IMG/VR virus record: IMGVR_UViG_3300034102_002082
Coordinates: 1 to 64,000 of that record
Direction: 5' to 3' (one strand)
DNA: 64,000 nucleotides
Source: a virus
The notes under the pieces were generated by a model. The model was not told the DNA's origin. It searched no databases and was given only the letters and a program-made list of their open reading frames with translations. Positions within the stretch are counted from its first letter, which is position 1; each line of letters opens with the position of its first letter. Below are positions 31,709 through 40,840 of the stretch, one piece after another. Position numbers and translations under genes: made by a program.

Positions 31709-32122
31709 ATGACGAAAAAAGAATTGAAGAATATGATAGCAGAATGTATTGTTGAAGAGGGAATGGTTGATAGATTAAAGGCCAGAGGAGCAGGAATTGT
31801 TGGTGGGGCGAAACGTGGATTACAAGGTGGTATAGAAACAGTTAAGTCAAAAATAACAAATGATCCAGCCGATAAGTATAATGCCACTAAGAGTATTACG
31901 TTAGCGAAGAATAGAAATGAAGTAGCAAAAATAGAATCGTATAAGAAAACTGCCATTGCCAAATTGGACAAAGTGGCAAATGAAATTATTGTTGACCTAG
32001 AGAAACTAGGGATAAGCAAAAGAGGTATTTCGGCAAAACAAATAAACTTTTTGAAGAGTGCTTTGCGGAAATCGTTAGAGAAAACGATAGATAGTATTCC
32101 TGTTGGTTACTGGAATCCTTGA
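31709..32122 (+). CDS. Small basic protein with second-class leader, 137 aa
   Basis: Leader KELKNMIAECIVEE-G, with an I-V-E site, is like those at 21727 and 28446. What follows is Lys/Ala-rich (VGGAKRGLQGGIETVKSKI), reminiscent of the small basic internal proteins that T4-like phages pack with DNA. ATATTTATA lies 6 nt before the ATG. Ends with a helical basic domain and DSIPVGYWNP. Likely an internal head protein, by inference. Confidence 0.55.
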   Translation: MTKKELKNMIAECIVEEGMVDRLKARGAGIVGGAKRGLQGGIETVKSKITNDPADKYNATKSITLAKNRNEVAKIESYKKTAIAKLDKVANEIIVDLEKLGISKRGISAKQINFLKSALRKSLEKTIDSIPVGYWNP

Positions 32123-32725
32123 TTATACCAAATTCTTAAAGAACTGTATATAATCTCTGGCTCGCTTTCCCGTTTGTTTTGCCCACTTACTGTCGGCTAA
32201 TTCAGCCGATGCTGATTTCCAGTCCTTATTTGCTATAGCCGATCTGAAATCGTTGAATTTTTGGATTCCACCTCTCCCCATATTGAATGTCAACGATACT
32301 AGTTTTATCTTGACTTCTTTTGGTAAGGTATCGAAGTTATGAAATACTCGTTTGGTATCCGATATAGCTTGTTCTAAATCTTTCTTAAAAAACGAATCTA
32401 CTTCGGACTCGGTATACGTAGATTTTACCGGTTCCCCCTTTTCGAACTTGTGACCTATACCGACAGTCTTGTATCCCATACTATCAATATAAGTACTTTT
32501 CTTATGCCCCTCATACTCAACGAAATGTTTTTTATAATCATCAAATGATGGATTGCTGTTTGATGTTTTTGAAAAATCTATATTTTTATTTGTATATATA
32601 TCTGACTTCTTATCTTGTTGCTTTACTTGATGAATAGGAACATTCTTAGTTGGTCCATCGAAGCTAACCATAGGTGGTGGAAGATCTAGTTCTTTTAATA
32701 TATCCTTTAGTTTTATAATTTCCAT
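32123..32725 (-). CDS. T4-type lysozyme (GH24) with N-terminal extension, 200 aa
   Basis: A muramidase cutting peptidoglycan between NAM and NAG. FVEYEGHKKSTYIDSMGYKT, then VGIGHKF, gives the Glu / Asp / Thr catalytic set of T4 lysozyme (E-G; D; T-x-G-x-G-H). SLTFNMGRGG and WAKQTGKRARD complete the fold. The first 85 residues are extra: MEIIKLKDILKELDLPPP looks like the short amphipathic leaders, with an L-K-E site, followed by a polar linker. So this could be the endolysin or a head/tail-associated lysozyme delivered at entry. No signal peptide is seen. Confidence 0.85.
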   Translation of the reverse strand: MEIIKLKDILKELDLPPPMVSFDGPTKNVPIHQVKQQDKKSDIYTNKNIDFSKTSNSNPSFDDYKKHFVEYEGHKKSTYIDSMGYKTVGIGHKFEKGEPVKSTYTESEVDSFFKKDLEQAISDTKRVFHNFDTLPKEVKIKLVSLTFNMGRGGIQKFNDFRSAIANKDWKSASAELADSKWAKQTGKRARDYIQFFKNLV

Positions 32726-32767
32726 ATTTTATATAAGTATTGCTGGAATGCTAATATTTATGTTAAT

Positions 32768-34003
32768 ATGACAATACCAGTTCAAGATAAAGTTAGATAT
32801 CCGGGTTCAGCGTCCTTTTTACCTGGCTCCGGTTCTACACCATACGGTTATTTCGATAACGACCCTCACTTCCAATCATCGATAGTCAGTGCTACTAAGT
32901 GGGCAGCAACTAGTATGGGGTATCCTATCGTTGATATAGAATTGGTCGATGTAAACTTTTTCTCAAGATTCGAAGAAGCTGTTCTCGAATATGGTGCGCA
33001 GGTAAATCAATTTAATATTCGCAATAATATGTATTTATTGCAGGGACAATCTACCAGTAACAGAGTTACACAAAAAAATATACAGGGTTCTGGTGTAGTA
33101 TATCAATCATCATTGGCGCAAGACTATGGTGTTGAATTGGGTGTTGGTGGCAACGTTGACTGGAAGCGTGGACATTTTGCTACACAAACTGGCAGCGATG
33201 GTGGTTACCGTCAATTATATGATCTACAAGCCATATGGGGAGACTCGGTGGAAAGCGGGTCTAGAATAGAAATAAAACGAGTATTTCATAGTATGCCACC
33301 AGCCTCTGCTAGAATATACGATCCATTCTCTATGACTGGTATGAGTTATAGTAATATAATGAACGAAATGGGATTTGCTGGGTATTCTCCAGCAACACAG
33401 TTCTTAATGACTCCTATATTCGAGGATCTTTTACGTATGCAAGCTATTGAGTTTAACGATATCGTCAGAAAGAGTGCATATTCCTTCGAACTAGTAAACA
33501 ACAAGTTAAGAATATTTCCTACTCCATCGTATACGCATAATATCTACTTTGAATATGTAGTCAAGAAAGATGTCATAGAAAATATATATTTTCCAGCTGG
33601 CTCAAACCTGATTACTAGTTCAGCTGCAAATTATTATACTGATACACAAGGTTCTGGTATAGTCGGTGACTATAGTAATGCGCCATATGATATTATCCCA
33701 TTTATTGACATAAATTCCGTTGGTCGCCAGTGGATAAATAAATATTTCTTGGCATTATGCAAAGAAATGTTAGGTGGAATAAGACAGAAATACATGACCA
33801 TCCCTATTCCCGGTTCAGAAATAACATTGGATGGTGCTGAACTTAGACAAGAAGCAGCAGCTGAAAAGACGGAATTGATAAATCAACTTCGCGAAAATTT
33901 AGAAGCTACAGGAAGATCGGCCCAGATGGAAAAGCAAGCACAACAAGCCGAGCAACTTCAACAAACATTAAAGGTGTCTCCTCTATATATTTATATAGGT
34001 TGA
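32768..34003 (+). CDS. Neck protein, gp13-like, 411 aa
   Basis: Placed directly before gp14- and gp15-like genes, as gene 13 is in T4. The start (DNDPHFQSSIVSATKWAATS, then YPIVDIELVDVNFFSRFEEA) fits the head-completion/neck proteins of T4-like phages: a terminal 'F-x-x-D-x-x-x-W' type helix and 'F-x-x-FEEAV-EYG'. T4 gp13 has 309 residues; this protein has about 100 more, including a C-terminal Gln/Ala-rich helix (MEKQAQQAEQLQQTLK). It would join the portal vertex to the tail. Assignment rests mainly on position. ATATTTATG lies 5 nt before the ATG. Confidence 0.6.
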   Translation: MTIPVQDKVRYPGSASFLPGSGSTPYGYFDNDPHFQSSIVSATKWAATSMGYPIVDIELVDVNFFSRFEEAVLEYGAQVNQFNIRNNMYLLQGQSTSNRVTQKNIQGSGVVYQSSLAQDYGVELGVGGNVDWKRGHFATQTGSDGGYRQLYDLQAIWGDSVESGSRIEIKRVFHSMPPASARIYDPFSMTGMSYSNIMNEMGFAGYSPATQFLMTPIFEDLLRMQAIEFNDIVRKSAYSFELVNNKLRIFPTPSYTHNIYFEYVVKKDVIENIYFPAGSNLITSSAANYYTDTQGSGIVGDYSNAPYDIIPFIDINSVGRQWINKYFLALCKEMLGGIRQKYMTIPIPGSEITLDGAELRQEAAAEKTELINQLRENLEATGRSAQMEKQAQQAEQLQQTLKVSPLYIYIG

Positions 34004-34004
34004 C

Positions 34005-34041
34005 ATAAAAAATGGGACTAATTTAATAGTCCCATTTTACT
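34005..34041. terminator. Bidirectional hairpin terminator
   Basis: AAAATGGGACTA, loop ATTTAA, TAGTCCCATTTT: perfect 12-bp stem with A/T tracts, between convergent genes. Confidence 0.85.
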
Positions 34042-34045
34042 TAGA

Positions 34046-34315
34046 TTACGATTCCTCTGTCGTATCTACTACAACTTTCGGTCTGCGCTCGTTCTTATCA
34101 GTATCGGATACGTTCAAGACAGACTTGACGAATTTCCGGATTCTTCCCTTTGAAAAGGGAACCTTAACGTCCTTGATTTCTTTCTTTCCAGTAACTTTGT
34201 TAGTTACTTCTACACTTTCCAAAAAAGATGTTTTTGGCATAGTCTTGATAGACTCGATCATTCTCTTGTTCCAGCGTGCTCGTGTTCCCGTTGGGAAGTA
34301 TGTTAGATGTGACAT
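34046..34315 (-). CDS. Small basic protein, 89 aa
   Basis: Unrecognised. Arg/Lys-rich (RARWNKRMIESIKTMPKTSF, later FSKGRIRKFVKSVLNV) with an acidic end (VVDTTEES). It may bind nucleic acid. A single leftward gene inside the neck cluster, with its own terminator. Confidence 0.6.
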   Translation of the reverse strand: MSHLTYFPTGTRARWNKRMIESIKTMPKTSFLESVEVTNKVTGKKEIKDVKVPFSKGRIRKFVKSVLNVSDTDKNERRPKVVVDTTEES

Positions 34316-34409
34316 ATAGTTAATGTGTTATTTTTTGTTTACTTTCCCAATATATATAACTTAACACAGAAAGCAAGACATTTTTCTTAAAACAAACATA
34401 TTTATTCGT

Positions 34410-34874
34410 ATGCAAAGAGGAAAATATATATCGTCCAGAGATTTTAAACTCTTCACCAGTGTCAATAATGAACTGATGGATGATGTTATGGAAATAATAG
34501 TTTCTATCTTTAAGATATCACCAGAAACACAAACTAATATTTATGGTGAGGTTTCGCAGAAGACTGGTAAATGGTATTATTCTCCTATAGAGGTATCATC
34601 TATACCGGAGAGACCGGAAATGACCAGTGATGATGAAGGTTTCGGTGTTAATAGAAGCCAGACACATATATTTAAGTTTTTGGAATCGGAACTAAAGCGT
34701 ATCAATTTTTATCCAGAGCACGGAGATTTAATATTGTACAATGACAAGTATTTTGAAATAAATAACGTAGTTCAGGAGCAATTGCTTGGTGGACAACCAG
34801 ATAAGTCTTTTTCTATAATATGTAATGCACAATACACGACATTGAGTTCAATCCAAATCGTCCCTAGAATATAA
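34410..34874 (+). CDS. Neck protein gp14-like, 154 aa
   Basis: Features of the T4 gp14 head-completion family: FGVNRSQTHIFKFLESEL, then FYPEHGDLILYNDKYFEINN and a concluding SIICNAQYT. T4 gp14 is 256 residues, so this is a short version. Gp14 joins gp13 at the neck to let tails attach to filled heads. ATATTTATT lies exactly 3 nt before the ATG, again without a Shine-Dalgarno. The next gene follows after four nucleotides. Confidence 0.7.
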   Translation: MQRGKYISSRDFKLFTSVNNELMDDVMEIIVSIFKISPETQTNIYGEVSQKTGKWYYSPIEVSSIPERPEMTSDDEGFGVNRSQTHIFKFLESELKRINFYPEHGDLILYNDKYFEINNVVQEQLLGGQPDKSFSIICNAQYTTLSSIQIVPRI

Positions 34875-34878
34875 TATT

Positions 34879-35787
34879 ATGGCATGGAAAGGAAGCAAGT
34901 CTAACAATAACGTACCGAACAATTTCAATAATGAAATTGGTTATACTGGTTCGCCTATATCAGTAAATAGAGAAGAACAGTTAAAAATATGGGATAAATT
35001 TCCGGATGTTACTATGGATCTCTATCGTATCGATGAGACCATATTAAAACATATAAATGTTGCATTGTCACCAACTGTTCTCGATAATGGCAATATGATA
35101 AAAGTTCCAGTCATGTTGGGTTCTCCTGAGAGATGGGCGTCGGTGAAGAAAGATGGGATCTTTCGGGATCAGAACGGGAAAATACAAAAACCATTGATAA
35201 TGTTCAAGCGTAGTGGAGTAGCAAAAAATGATCAGTTCATGATGTTTAATAGACATATATCATACACTTTCCAGAGAAAATATTCCGAGAAAAATCAATA
35301 TGATCAGTTTTCTGTACTCAACAAAACAAGAACAGAACAACCAGTTACGGAATTTTATAGTGTGACCACACCTGACCATGTAATAGTCACATATGAGTTC
35401 GTGATATGGACCGATTCCACCGAGCAGAATAATGAATTGATACAATTATTCAATTTCGCCACACATGAATATTGGGGAGAAAAGAATAAATATAAATTTA
35501 GAACAGAGATATCGGATTTTTCTAATCAAGTTGAAGTTCCATCCGATCAAGATAGGGTTATTAAGACTACATTCAATTTAACTGTGTATGCTCATTTACT
35601 CCCAGAAAAATTTGAAAACAATAAATTGACTGTCCAGCAGATGATATCACCGAAAAAGATAGTAATAAAAGAGAATGTGTTTGGTATACAACCTACACAA
35701 ACCACTGGCGTGTCAAATGAGTTCGTTAATCCAAACAAGAATAAAGCAAATAATCCAAACGTTTCTCCGATAAAATTTATAGAATAA
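34879..35787 (+). CDS. Tail sheath stabilizer gp15-like, 302 aa
   Basis: By position and sequence the equivalent of T4 gp15, which caps the tail and stabilises the sheath. Recognisable parts are VMLGSPERWASVKKDG, PLIMFKRSGV and YSVTTPDHVIVTYEFVIWTD with QLFNFATHEYWG. T4 gp15 has 272 residues. The C-terminus is a polar, Asn-rich tail (NPNKNKANNPNVSP). Co-transcribed with the gp14-like gene. Confidence 0.75.
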   Translation: MAWKGSKSNNNVPNNFNNEIGYTGSPISVNREEQLKIWDKFPDVTMDLYRIDETILKHINVALSPTVLDNGNMIKVPVMLGSPERWASVKKDGIFRDQNGKIQKPLIMFKRSGVAKNDQFMMFNRHISYTFQRKYSEKNQYDQFSVLNKTRTEQPVTEFYSVTTPDHVIVTYEFVIWTDSTEQNNELIQLFNFATHEYWGEKNKYKFRTEISDFSNQVEVPSDQDRVIKTTFNLTVYAHLLPEKFENNKLTVQQMISPKKIVIKENVFGIQPTQTTGVSNEFVNPNKNKANNPNVSPIKFIE

Positions 35788-35822
35788 TGTTGTTTTGGAA
35801 TTCTATATATACTTATATATAT

Positions 35823-36098
35823 ATGGAAAAAACACCTATACAATTATCGAAAGAGGAACTTGACAATATTAATGACATCGGAAATTCATACCGAAACACG
35901 GTTATGAAATTTGGAGAATTACAGTTAGAAAAAATTGAAATTCAACACCTAATAGAAACACTTAACCAACGCGAAGAAAAATTGGTCGGTGATATAAACG
36001 AGTTAAAGGTTAAAGAAAAAACAGCAATAAATTCAATACTAGAGAAATACGGAGAAGGCTCATTATCTCTAAAAGATGGTACTTTCATACCAGCGTAA
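35823..36098 (+). CDS. Small coiled-coil protein, 91 aa
   Basis: ATG at 35823, preceded by ACTTATATATAT, is preferred over 35787. Almost entirely coiled coil (QLEKIEIQHLIETLNQREEK), ending EKYGEGSLSLKDGTFIP. Small proteins ending in 'KYG-G-xLxxxxGxFxP' are common in T4-like phages between tail genes; no role is assigned. Confidence 0.6.
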   Translation: MEKTPIQLSKEELDNINDIGNSYRNTVMKFGELQLEKIEIQHLIETLNQREEKLVGDINELKVKEKTAINSILEKYGEGSLSLKDGTFIPA

Positions 36099-36202
36099 CA
36101 TTATCAAATTTTTTTAAATAAAAAATATAATTTTGATTTTTGTTGGAATATTTATATTTAGCAACAGATCAATATTTTCAACAATAAAAGGAACCATAAA
36201 AT

Positions 36203-39184
36203 ATGCCAATACAAGAAGGTGGAAGATTCACACCAAATGCACAAATAGTATCTCCAGGTGTTTTCACCAGAGAATTAGACCAATCATTTCTGTCACAGGG
36301 AGTTGATTCAATCGGTGGAGCAATTGTTGCTCCATTCTCAAAGGGACCAGCGTTCTCACCAACAAAAATAACCACACAAGGAGATCTAGAAGCAGTATTC
36401 GGTGCTCCAGATGGTGTATTATACGGGCCATATACCGCTCAACAATATTTACAGGAACAGGGAGTAGTAACTATTGTTCGTACTGGTGGTCTTGGTGGAT
36501 ACAATCAACAAGCACCATTAGCAATAGTTGCTCAACCTGGTCAATACACAAGATTCACTGAGTCCGGTTCCTATAGTGGAAGTTTGGTTAATGTTGTTGT
36601 CACCACTAGCGGAAGCGTATCCGCATCGTTGAGTGGAACTATATACGGACAATTCTATAGCGGAGTTTATTCCGGTTCAAATATACAGATCGGAACTATT
36701 AGTGCATCAATAATTGACCCACAAATAAGCGCATCTATTCTTATTAGCGGATCATTGACTGCAATTGCTATATCTGGGTCAAGTATCGGTCATACAGGAG
36801 CACTATTAACTACGGTAAAAATAACATCATCCAATCTATGTGGAAATGTAGTTTATTTCGCGTCTGGTTCATTAAACGGAGCATACGGATTGCTAAACCC
36901 AGCAGCATTCGTTCCTGAAGGGGTAGATTACGTTGATGATTGTGGTTTATTGGTAACTGGTTCATCGACCAGAAGAGAAAAAGTATTGGCTGTTCTAGCG
37001 AACACCGCTTATGATACTGGTCAAAATCTATATGGTTTCTCTGGATCTGTCCTTACTTCTGGTTCATCGATATCCGCAGACTTCTCATTGACGCTAAATA
37101 CTGCTCGTCTCGATTCCAATACTGGATTGGTTCTTTCCTCTTCATATGGAACTTACAGCTTCTCGTTAGATAGTTCTTCACCAAAGTATATTACAAATGT
37201 ATTTGGTAGCGATCCGAAGGCTGGATTTATCCCTGTCGCTGTTGGTGCTAAGATAGAAGCAGCTTACACATACAAGCTATTCGAAAATTCTATAGACACC
37301 GTAATTCCACAGTTGGTTGATTCTGGTTCATGGAGAATTTCTGTTCGTCCAGTAACTAACGGTCTAAAGTTTGTCCAAGATGGTGTTACTACTGGCTTAG
37401 AAGACTCAGCTTATGATATTACAAACGCATATACCCCATGGATTAACTCACAAAAAGTTGCTCCGTTCAGCGGTTCAGTTGGTTCTCCTTCAACAACGAG
37501 CTATAACTTGTTCAAGGTACATACTATGACAGACGGAACAAATTCGAATACCTTATACAAGGTCGAAATCTCCAACGTAAAGTCTGCTGGAACAGTTCCT
37601 GGTTCAGATTATGGTACATTTACATTAGCTGTCAGAGATTATACCGATACCGACAAGAAACCGGTATATCTAGAAATCTACCAGAACTTAAATCTAAATC
37701 CAGATTCTGCCGACTTTATTGCTCGCAAGATCGGTGATCGTTATAGCTATATAAACGCTAACGGGAAGATTCTAGAATTCGGTGATTACTCAAATCAGAG
37801 TCGTTACATCAGAGTCGAGATGACTAATAGCCCATATCCAAAATCATCGATCCCATACGGATTCGATGCTTACGCTACACCAACTGGTGGATCTTTGGTA
37901 ACCGTAAAAGCATTCCCAAAGATGACTTTTACTAGCGCATCAACATATAGCAAACAGACTGGAAAATATTGCTCAGGTATAGTATTCCAATCAGCACCAG
38001 CTGGGGCAGATGCTGAACTTTCTGCGCTATATCCAGAAGGATCATCAGAAGGTTCTGAAAGAGACAACAAGACTTACTTTGCTCCATTACCAATCGGTTC
38101 TGGTGTCGGTCAGAATGTCGCCTTCGATTTACAAGATGTATGTGGAATAGAATCTGTTGATACAGCATCAACCAGCGTAACTAACGCAAAACAAAGAAAA
38201 TTCATTCTAGGTTTCCAAGGTGGATTTGACGGTGCATCACCATCTGTTCCAGTTCTTGTCGGAAATGACATAATTTCTACAAACCAACAGGGCTTCGATT
38301 GTTCTACTAATCAGAGCGTCGGTTCATATTCGTATATGCAATGTCTAAACGCATTGAGTAATGCGGACGAATTCGATATAAATCTCCTAGTAACCCCTGG
38401 TCTACTATATGAATATAACCCATACTTGATTTCACAAGGTGTTGAGCTATGTGAAACTCGTGGAGATTGTTTCTATATTCTAGATTCTGCCGCAAATAAA
38501 ACCGCTGGTGCTGCTGCTCTTGACAGTGTTGTTGCTCTAGCTGCTGAATTTGATACTAGCTACGCTGCTACTTATTACCCATGGGTAAAGATTCGTGATG
38601 TTAATAGCAACAAGATAATCACTGTTCCACCATCAGTCGTACTACCAGCAGTCTATGCTGCTAACGATAGAGTTGGTGCAGAATGGTTCGCTCCTGCTGG
38701 TTTAACTCGCGGCGGAATTCAAACCGCTGTTCAGGTATGTGATAGATTGACACACGCAGATAGAGATGTTCTTTACTCTGGTCGCGTAAATCCAATCGCT
38801 GCATTTCCAGGACAAGGAATTTGTGTATGGGGTCAAAAGACATTGCAGGTTCAGCCAAGCGCATTGGACAGAGTTAATGTCCGTAGATTGTTAATAACAC
38901 TAAAGAAGTTCGTTGCAAGTTCCAGCAAGTTCTTGGTATTCGAACAGAATGTAACTACTACAAGAAACAAGTTCTTGAACCTAGTTAACCCATACCTACA
39001 ATCTGTTCAACAGCGTTCTGGTATCTATGCATTCAAGGTTGTTGGAGATGACTCAATCAATACTCCTGACATCGTTGATCGTAATATTCTGTACTTCCAA
39101 TTGTATATTCAACCATCAAAGACTGCTGAATTTATCATAGTAGACTTCAATATAACTCCTACCGGAGCATCATTTAACGCTTAA
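36203..39184 (+). CDS. Contractile tail sheath protein gp18, 993 aa
   Basis: The tail sheath subunit that contracts at infection. Start VSPGVFTRELDQSFLSQGVD, with GAIVAPFSKGPAFSPTKITT and FGAPDGVLYGPYTAQQYLQE, is the conserved sheath N-terminus. The C-terminal 300 residues (YYPWVKIRDVNSNKIITVPP, then SVVLPAVYAANDRVGAEWFA and AGLTRGGIQ) are the conserved core. At 993 residues it is half as long again as T4 gp18 (659). The extra part is Ser/Gly/Thr-rich beta sequence near residues 110-260 and 440-620, probably surface domains. AAAGGAACC upstream is a good ribosome-binding site, and ATATTTATA lies 48 nt upstream. Confidence 0.92.
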   Translation: MPIQEGGRFTPNAQIVSPGVFTRELDQSFLSQGVDSIGGAIVAPFSKGPAFSPTKITTQGDLEAVFGAPDGVLYGPYTAQQYLQEQGVVTIVRTGGLGGYNQQAPLAIVAQPGQYTRFTESGSYSGSLVNVVVTTSGSVSASLSGTIYGQFYSGVYSGSNIQIGTISASIIDPQISASILISGSLTAIAISGSSIGHTGALLTTVKITSSNLCGNVVYFASGSLNGAYGLLNPAAFVPEGVDYVDDCGLLVTGSSTRREKVLAVLANTAYDTGQNLYGFSGSVLTSGSSISADFSLTLNTARLDSNTGLVLSSSYGTYSFSLDSSSPKYITNVFGSDPKAGFIPVAVGAKIEAAYTYKLFENSIDTVIPQLVDSGSWRISVRPVTNGLKFVQDGVTTGLEDSAYDITNAYTPWINSQKVAPFSGSVGSPSTTSYNLFKVHTMTDGTNSNTLYKVEISNVKSAGTVPGSDYGTFTLAVRDYTDTDKKPVYLEIYQNLNLNPDSADFIARKIGDRYSYINANGKILEFGDYSNQSRYIRVEMTNSPYPKSSIPYGFDAYATPTGGSLVTVKAFPKMTFTSASTYSKQTGKYCSGIVFQSAPAGADAELSALYPEGSSEGSERDNKTYFAPLPIGSGVGQNVAFDLQDVCGIESVDTASTSVTNAKQRKFILGFQGGFDGASPSVPVLVGNDIISTNQQGFDCSTNQSVGSYSYMQCLNALSNADEFDINLLVTPGLLYEYNPYLISQGVELCETRGDCFYILDSAANKTAGAAALDSVVALAAEFDTSYAATYYPWVKIRDVNSNKIITVPPSVVLPAVYAANDRVGAEWFAPAGLTRGGIQTAVQVCDRLTHADRDVLYSGRVNPIAAFPGQGICVWGQKTLQVQPSALDRVNVRRLLITLKKFVASSSKFLVFEQNVTTTRNKFLNLVNPYLQSVQQRSGIYAFKVVGDDSINTPDIVDRNILYFQLYIQPSKTAEFIIVDFNITPTGASFNA

Positions 39185-39202
39185 TAGTTAAATAATAAAA
39201 AC

Positions 39203-39234
39203 AAAAACTCCCACGTAATAGTGGGAGTTTTTTT
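39203..39234 (+). terminator. Hairpin terminator after the sheath gene
   Basis: AAAACTCCCAC, loop GTAATA, GTGGGAGTTTTTTT: strong stem with T run, 20 nt after the gp18 stop. Confidence 0.9.
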
Positions 39235-39265
39235 ATGTCCGCGTAACAACGATAGAAAGTGGACA

Positions 39266-39300
39266 ATAAAAAACTCCAATCGAAAGATTGGAGTTTTTGA
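39266..39300 (-). terminator. Hairpin terminator after the tail tube gene
   Basis: AAAAACTCCAATC, loop GAAA, GATTGGAGTTTTT: a stable GNRA-looped hairpin with A and T tracts, just past the leftward tube gene's stop. Confidence 0.85.
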
Positions 39301-39320
39301 CGAGTATTTAAATTTAAAGA

Positions 39321-39812
39321 CTAGAATTGCAAGATTGCTTGATCGTAGGATATTGTGAGGTTAACCATTACCGGATCTCCACCACTTGCCCAATCCATCT
39401 GCCCACCGTCAAAGTTAGTAATGAATGCTCCTTGTAGAGTCCATTCTTCAACCTTGTCACCAACTGGTCCAAGAGCATTAAAAGTAATGTCCTTTTTGTA
39501 GAAATCGGAATAACCCATGCGACCAGTTACTGATTCGAAGCTTAGACGAATCCATTCCATAGCAGCTTGCGCAGCACTCGGAACGATTGGGTCATATAAA
39601 CTGATGGACAATTCCTGCCATTCTGGTTTACCAGCGATGTAACGCTTTAAGTTAATATGATCCAATGTAACTCTTGGGATCTGGAGTGATGGACGACTTG
39701 CCATCTTGATCATAAATGATGGAATGCCATCAATATACATGATGAAGCGATTAGCCATCTTTGGTTCGAAGTTTGCGCTGAATATTTCACTTTGGTCTAG
39801 TAGTTCTGCCAT
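39321..39812 (-). CDS. Tail tube protein gp19, 163 aa
   Basis: The subunit of the inner tail tube through which DNA passes. RFIMYIDGIPSFMIKMASRP, then HINLKRYIAGKPEWQELSIS, and DPVMVNLTISYDQAILQF are typical of gp19; length equals T4 gp19 (163). It is on the opposite strand to the sheath gene and convergent with it, whereas T4 has 18 and 19 in tandem. AAGGAAA precedes the ATG. It is also the boundary beyond which the second block of leader-bearing genes starts. Confidence 0.92.
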   Translation of the reverse strand: MAELLDQSEIFSANFEPKMANRFIMYIDGIPSFMIKMASRPSLQIPRVTLDHINLKRYIAGKPEWQELSISLYDPIVPSAAQAAMEWIRLSFESVTGRMGYSDFYKKDITFNALGPVGDKVEEWTLQGAFITNFDGGQMDWASGGDPVMVNLTISYDQAILQF

Positions 39813-39919
39813 AATTTTCCTTATATTTATTGTTTGTTGTTAAAGTTGTAAAAATAAATATATAGAATTTATATTTTTTATAGTAATAATAAACAGTTTC
39901 ATTATGTATTTATTATAAT

Positions 39920-40621
39920 ATGAAAGAAATATTATCTGATATTACTGAGAATGATTCATCTATATTGATAAAATCACCAGTTAAATTTTATTCTAAGTTA
40001 CATAAGTTGGCAATTGATATAGCTAACATGAACGAGAAAAAGAATAAGAATTCGAATAAAATGAAATCGTTGGCTTTCCATGGTATAGAATATATGCTAT
40101 TATTCCCAACGGAAGTAGCAAGAAAAGATACCGTGATATCCTACATCTTGGATAAGATATCACCAAACAATCATTATACTAATTATACAATAAAGAAAAT
40201 ATTGGAGAAGGAGTATAGAGTTTTCGCTAGAATCAATTCGTTCAGAACACTTGGTAGACCATCAATAAATTACGGGATTTTTATTGATAATGTTTTATAT
40301 TTTACGCTATCACTGAGAAAAATGTCTGACGGTTATGAGATAGTGAATTTCGTAAGAAAAAACGGTGAAGTATCCACGGTGATGTTTGACGTTATGTTCA
40401 ATGTATTTTTATTGGAGTATAAACCAAAATCAATTACGTATTTCGTGGATAGGAGAATTGACAGATATAATTATCTATTAAAAATTGGATTTAATGTCGT
40501 TGGATTTGGTCCACCTAGGTGGTATCTGATCAATGATAACATCATCGAGAGAAATACGAATGTATATGTCGGTAATAAGGTATGGGATTGTGGAACAATT
40601 AGGTTACAATGGAAAACTTAA
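39920..40621 (+). CDS. Protein resembling the C-terminal domain of phage endonuclease-like proteins, 233 aa
   Basis: The latter half (NYGIFIDNVLYFTLSLRK, EIVNFVRKNGEV, SITYFVDRRIDR, YLLKIGFNVVGFGPPRWYLI) follows a conserved module often attached to phage homing-endonuclease-like proteins: 'SYaDRR-x-x-x-x-x-Y-x-x-x-GF-x-x-x-x-x-PxYxY'. I do not know its activity; a GNAT-like acyltransferase fold is possible. The first residues MKEILSDITEND hold an I-T-E site and may be another leader. TATTTATT lies 5 nt before the ATG. Confidence 0.5.
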   Translation: MKEILSDITENDSSILIKSPVKFYSKLHKLAIDIANMNEKKNKNSNKMKSLAFHGIEYMLLFPTEVARKDTVISYILDKISPNNHYTNYTIKKILEKEYRVFARINSFRTLGRPSINYGIFIDNVLYFTLSLRKMSDGYEIVNFVRKNGEVSTVMFDVMFNVFLLEYKPKSITYFVDRRIDRYNYLLKIGFNVVGFGPPRWYLINDNIIERNTNVYVGNKVWDCGTIRLQWKT

Positions 40622-40645
40622 TATTATTCATAATACTTATATATT

Positions 40646-40777
40646 ATGAAAATTGATGATAATGAAAAAGATGCTATGTTTTTCATAGCTGGGTGTTCTA
40701 CTATTATTTTATTACTAATCACTGCCGTTTTTACAATCGGTTGGTTGATTATAAAAAATATAATCCCACATTTATAA
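40646..40777 (+). CDS. Single-pass membrane peptide, 43 aa
   Basis: ATG at 40646 after TACTTATATATT. Polar start (MKIDDNEKDAM) and one long hydrophobic helix (FFIAGCSTIILLLITAVFTI) continuing to GWLIIKNIIP. A small inner-membrane protein; holin-like or superinfection roles cannot be told apart. Its stop overlaps a long inverted repeat. Confidence 0.55.
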   Translation: MKIDDNEKDAMFFIAGCSTIILLLITAVFTIGWLIIKNIIPHL

Positions 40778-40840
40778 GTGACAATATAATGTTAGTTAAT
40801 GTATCATTTATGATACAAGTAACAACATAATGTCACTTAT
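40774..40840. repeat. Long imperfect inverted repeat, likely bidirectional terminator
   Basis: The arms ATAAGTGACA and TGTCACTTAT enclose further pairing (TAATGTTAGTTA against TAACAACATAAT) and an inner hairpin TGTATCAT-TT-ATGATACA. It sits between convergent genes. No T run follows the outer stem, so it may be a transcript-stabilising hairpin or a cruciform. Confidence 0.6.
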
